6,036 nt of DNA, taken from the NCBI GenBank assembly GCA_030706065.1, contig JAUZPH010000244.1, positions 1 through 6,036 of the forward strand. The letters are read 5' to 3'. Shown here piece after piece: positions 5,791 through 6,036 of this stretch. Position 1 is the first letter of the stretch; each line of letters starts with the position of its first letter. The stretch is from Bacillota bacterium (GTDB lineage Bacteria; Bacillota; Clostridia; Clostridiales; Clostridiaceae). The notes below the pieces were generated by a model, which was not told where the DNA came from, made no database searches, and worked only from the letters and a program-made list of their open reading frames with translations. Made by a program: the position numbers and the translations under genes.

Positions 5791-5796
5791 ATTATA
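5791..5796 (-). promoter_or_regulatory. Possible distal glnN -10 box
   Basis: A perfect minus-strand TATAAT, with a poor -35 (TTTTCC, 3 of 6) at 17-bp spacing. It would produce a leader of about 410 bases containing the 5715-5753 hairpin and the T7 run. The structured content downstream makes this start attractive, but the promoter itself is weak. Confidence 0.3.
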
Positions 5797-5843
5797 CCTT
5801 AAATGTTCGCCTGGGAAAATATCGAATCTTCACCGATTTTTCC

Positions 5844-5895
5844 GGATGTAAAATTTCATCGAATTAGAATTCAATTTAGAGGAAATTTTACATCC
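5844..5895. repeat. 14-bp perfect inverted repeat upstream of murI
   Basis: GGATGTAAAATTTC (5844-5857) and GAAATTTTACATCC (5882-5895) are perfect inverted arms with a 24-base spacer. Past a single bulged C, three more pairs (TCC/GGA) extend the stem. No T-run follows on either strand, so it is not a standard terminator. It lies about 30 bp upstream of the murI -10 box. Confidence 0.7.
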
Positions 5896-5898
5896 CGG

Positions 5899-5936
5899 AC
5901 AAGTTAAAAATAAATTCCCGAATCTATAATACTTGT
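5899..5936. repeat. ACAAGT/ACTTGT inverted pair bracketing the murI promoter
   Basis: ACAAGT (5899-5904) and ACTTGT (5931-5936) are 6-bp inverted arms (7 of 8 if extended as GNACAAGT) placed on either side of the murI promoter region, 26 bases apart. Possibly two half-operators; possibly chance. Confidence 0.25.
5925..5930 (+). promoter_or_regulatory. murI: Candidate murI -10 box
   Basis: A perfect TATAAT 21 bases before the murI ATG, giving a leader of about 15 bases that includes GGAG. At 17-bp spacing the -35 position reads AGTTAA, which is poor. Position supports it more than the -35 does. Confidence 0.5.
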
Positions 5937-5940
5937 TCTT

Positions 5941-5944
5941 GGAG
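5941..5944 (+). promoter_or_regulatory. murI: Shine-Dalgarno site of murI
   Basis: GGAG lies 7 bases before the ATG at 5952-5954 and fixes the start. Confidence 0.6.
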
Positions 5945-5951
5945 TGATACT

Positions 5952-6036
5952 ATGAAAACTTACAATTTTAATAAAGAAGCGCCAGTAGGTTTCTTTGATT
6001 CAGGGGTAGGCGGCTTGAGTGTGCTTCAAGAAGCCG
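5952..6036 (+). CDS. murI: Glutamate racemase, N-terminal 28 codons, cut by window end
   Basis: It interconverts L- and D-glutamate in the cytosol, supplying D-Glu for the peptidoglycan stem peptide. The visible part reads MKTYNFNKEA then PVGFFDSGVGGLSVL. The DSGVGGLSVL stretch (16-25) is the conserved first beta-strand and substrate loop of glutamate racemases, with Asp16 and Ser17 at the positions that act in substrate binding and proton transfer. The two catalytic cysteines lie beyond the window. Aspartate racemases of the same superfamily have a different N-terminal motif, so glutamate racemase is favoured. It is divergent from glnN, which uses the same substrate. Confidence 0.93.
   Translation, partial: MKTYNFNKEAPVGFFDSGVGGLSVLQEA

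Larger units (their letters stand above)
5376..5951. other. Long glnN-murI divergent spacer, 576 bp, no convincing gene
   Basis: It is AT-rich overall, with a less AT-rich patch near 5625-5695. It contains possible -10 boxes for glnN (minus strand, 5791-5796, 5547-5552 and 5457-5462) and for murI (plus strand, 5925-5930), inverted repeats at 5715-5753, 5844-5895 and 5475-5487, a direct repeat at 5663/5693, and a minus-strand T7 run at 5604-5610. The only open frame of note is 28 codons (minus, 5421-5507) without a good Shine-Dalgarno. I could not recognise a T-box, ANTAR double hairpin, glutamine riboswitch or other named RNA class by eye. The length and structure suggest regulation of glnN. 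Confidence 0.6.

Noticed and set aside
5376..5951. T-box, ANTAR double hairpin, glutamine (glnA) riboswitch, glycine or THF riboswitch
   Set aside because: The conserved core sequences of these classes were looked for by eye on the minus strand and not found. An AGGAGAGCGG stretch (minus strand, 5681-5690) resembles the start of a THF riboswitch only superficially.
1..6036. CRISPR array, tRNA, rRNA, insertion sequence, prophage genes or defence genes
   Set aside because: No regular direct repeats, cloverleaf-like segments, transposase or phage-like protein sequences were seen. The window is housekeeping in character.

Overview
The window looks like a low-to-moderate GC chromosome of an anaerobic Firmicute of class Clostridia. 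The grounds are the AT-rich spacers, the G-rich Shine-Dalgarno sites, a type III glutamine synthetase, and protein sequences of clostridial character. I would guess a Ruminiclostridium/Acetivibrio-like lineage, but that is recognition, not proof. I see no sign of phage, insertion sequence, CRISPR, tRNA or rRNA. It reads as core chromosome centred on glutamine/glutamate metabolism.

Layout. Positions 1-3142 hold three minus-strand genes: the 5' part of a cyclophilin-type peptidyl-prolyl isomerase (cut by the window start), a roughly 220-residue polytopic membrane protein 23 bp upstream of it (probably the same transcript), and an atypical 632-residue glutamine synthetase-family protein. Positions 3282-5375, also minus strand, hold a full-length type III glutamine synthetase (glnN). 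A strong intrinsic terminator lies between the two synthetases, and the downstream one has its own TATAAT box, so they appear to be separate units. At 5952 the first 28 codons of glutamate racemase (murI) begin on the plus strand, divergent from glnN.

Function. GlnN makes glutamine from glutamate, ammonia and ATP. MurI converts L-glutamate to D-glutamate for peptidoglycan. The two divergent genes therefore draw on the same substrate. The second synthetase-like protein keeps the recognisable metal and ATP residues, but it has about 15 extra residues between two metal-ligand strands and a C-terminal part about 110 residues longer than in ordinary GSI. It may be a second glutamine synthetase, a gamma-glutamyl ligase for another amine, or a regulatory paralogue.

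The 576-bp murI-glnN spacer is the main unexplained DNA. It contains a 14-bp perfect inverted repeat, a 10-bp perfect inverted repeat, a 30-bp-spaced direct repeat, a T7 run inside what would be the glnN leader, and several possible promoters. No known riboswitch class could be recognised by eye. The two GS genes and this leader are the best candidates for something undescribed. The rest is ordinary.
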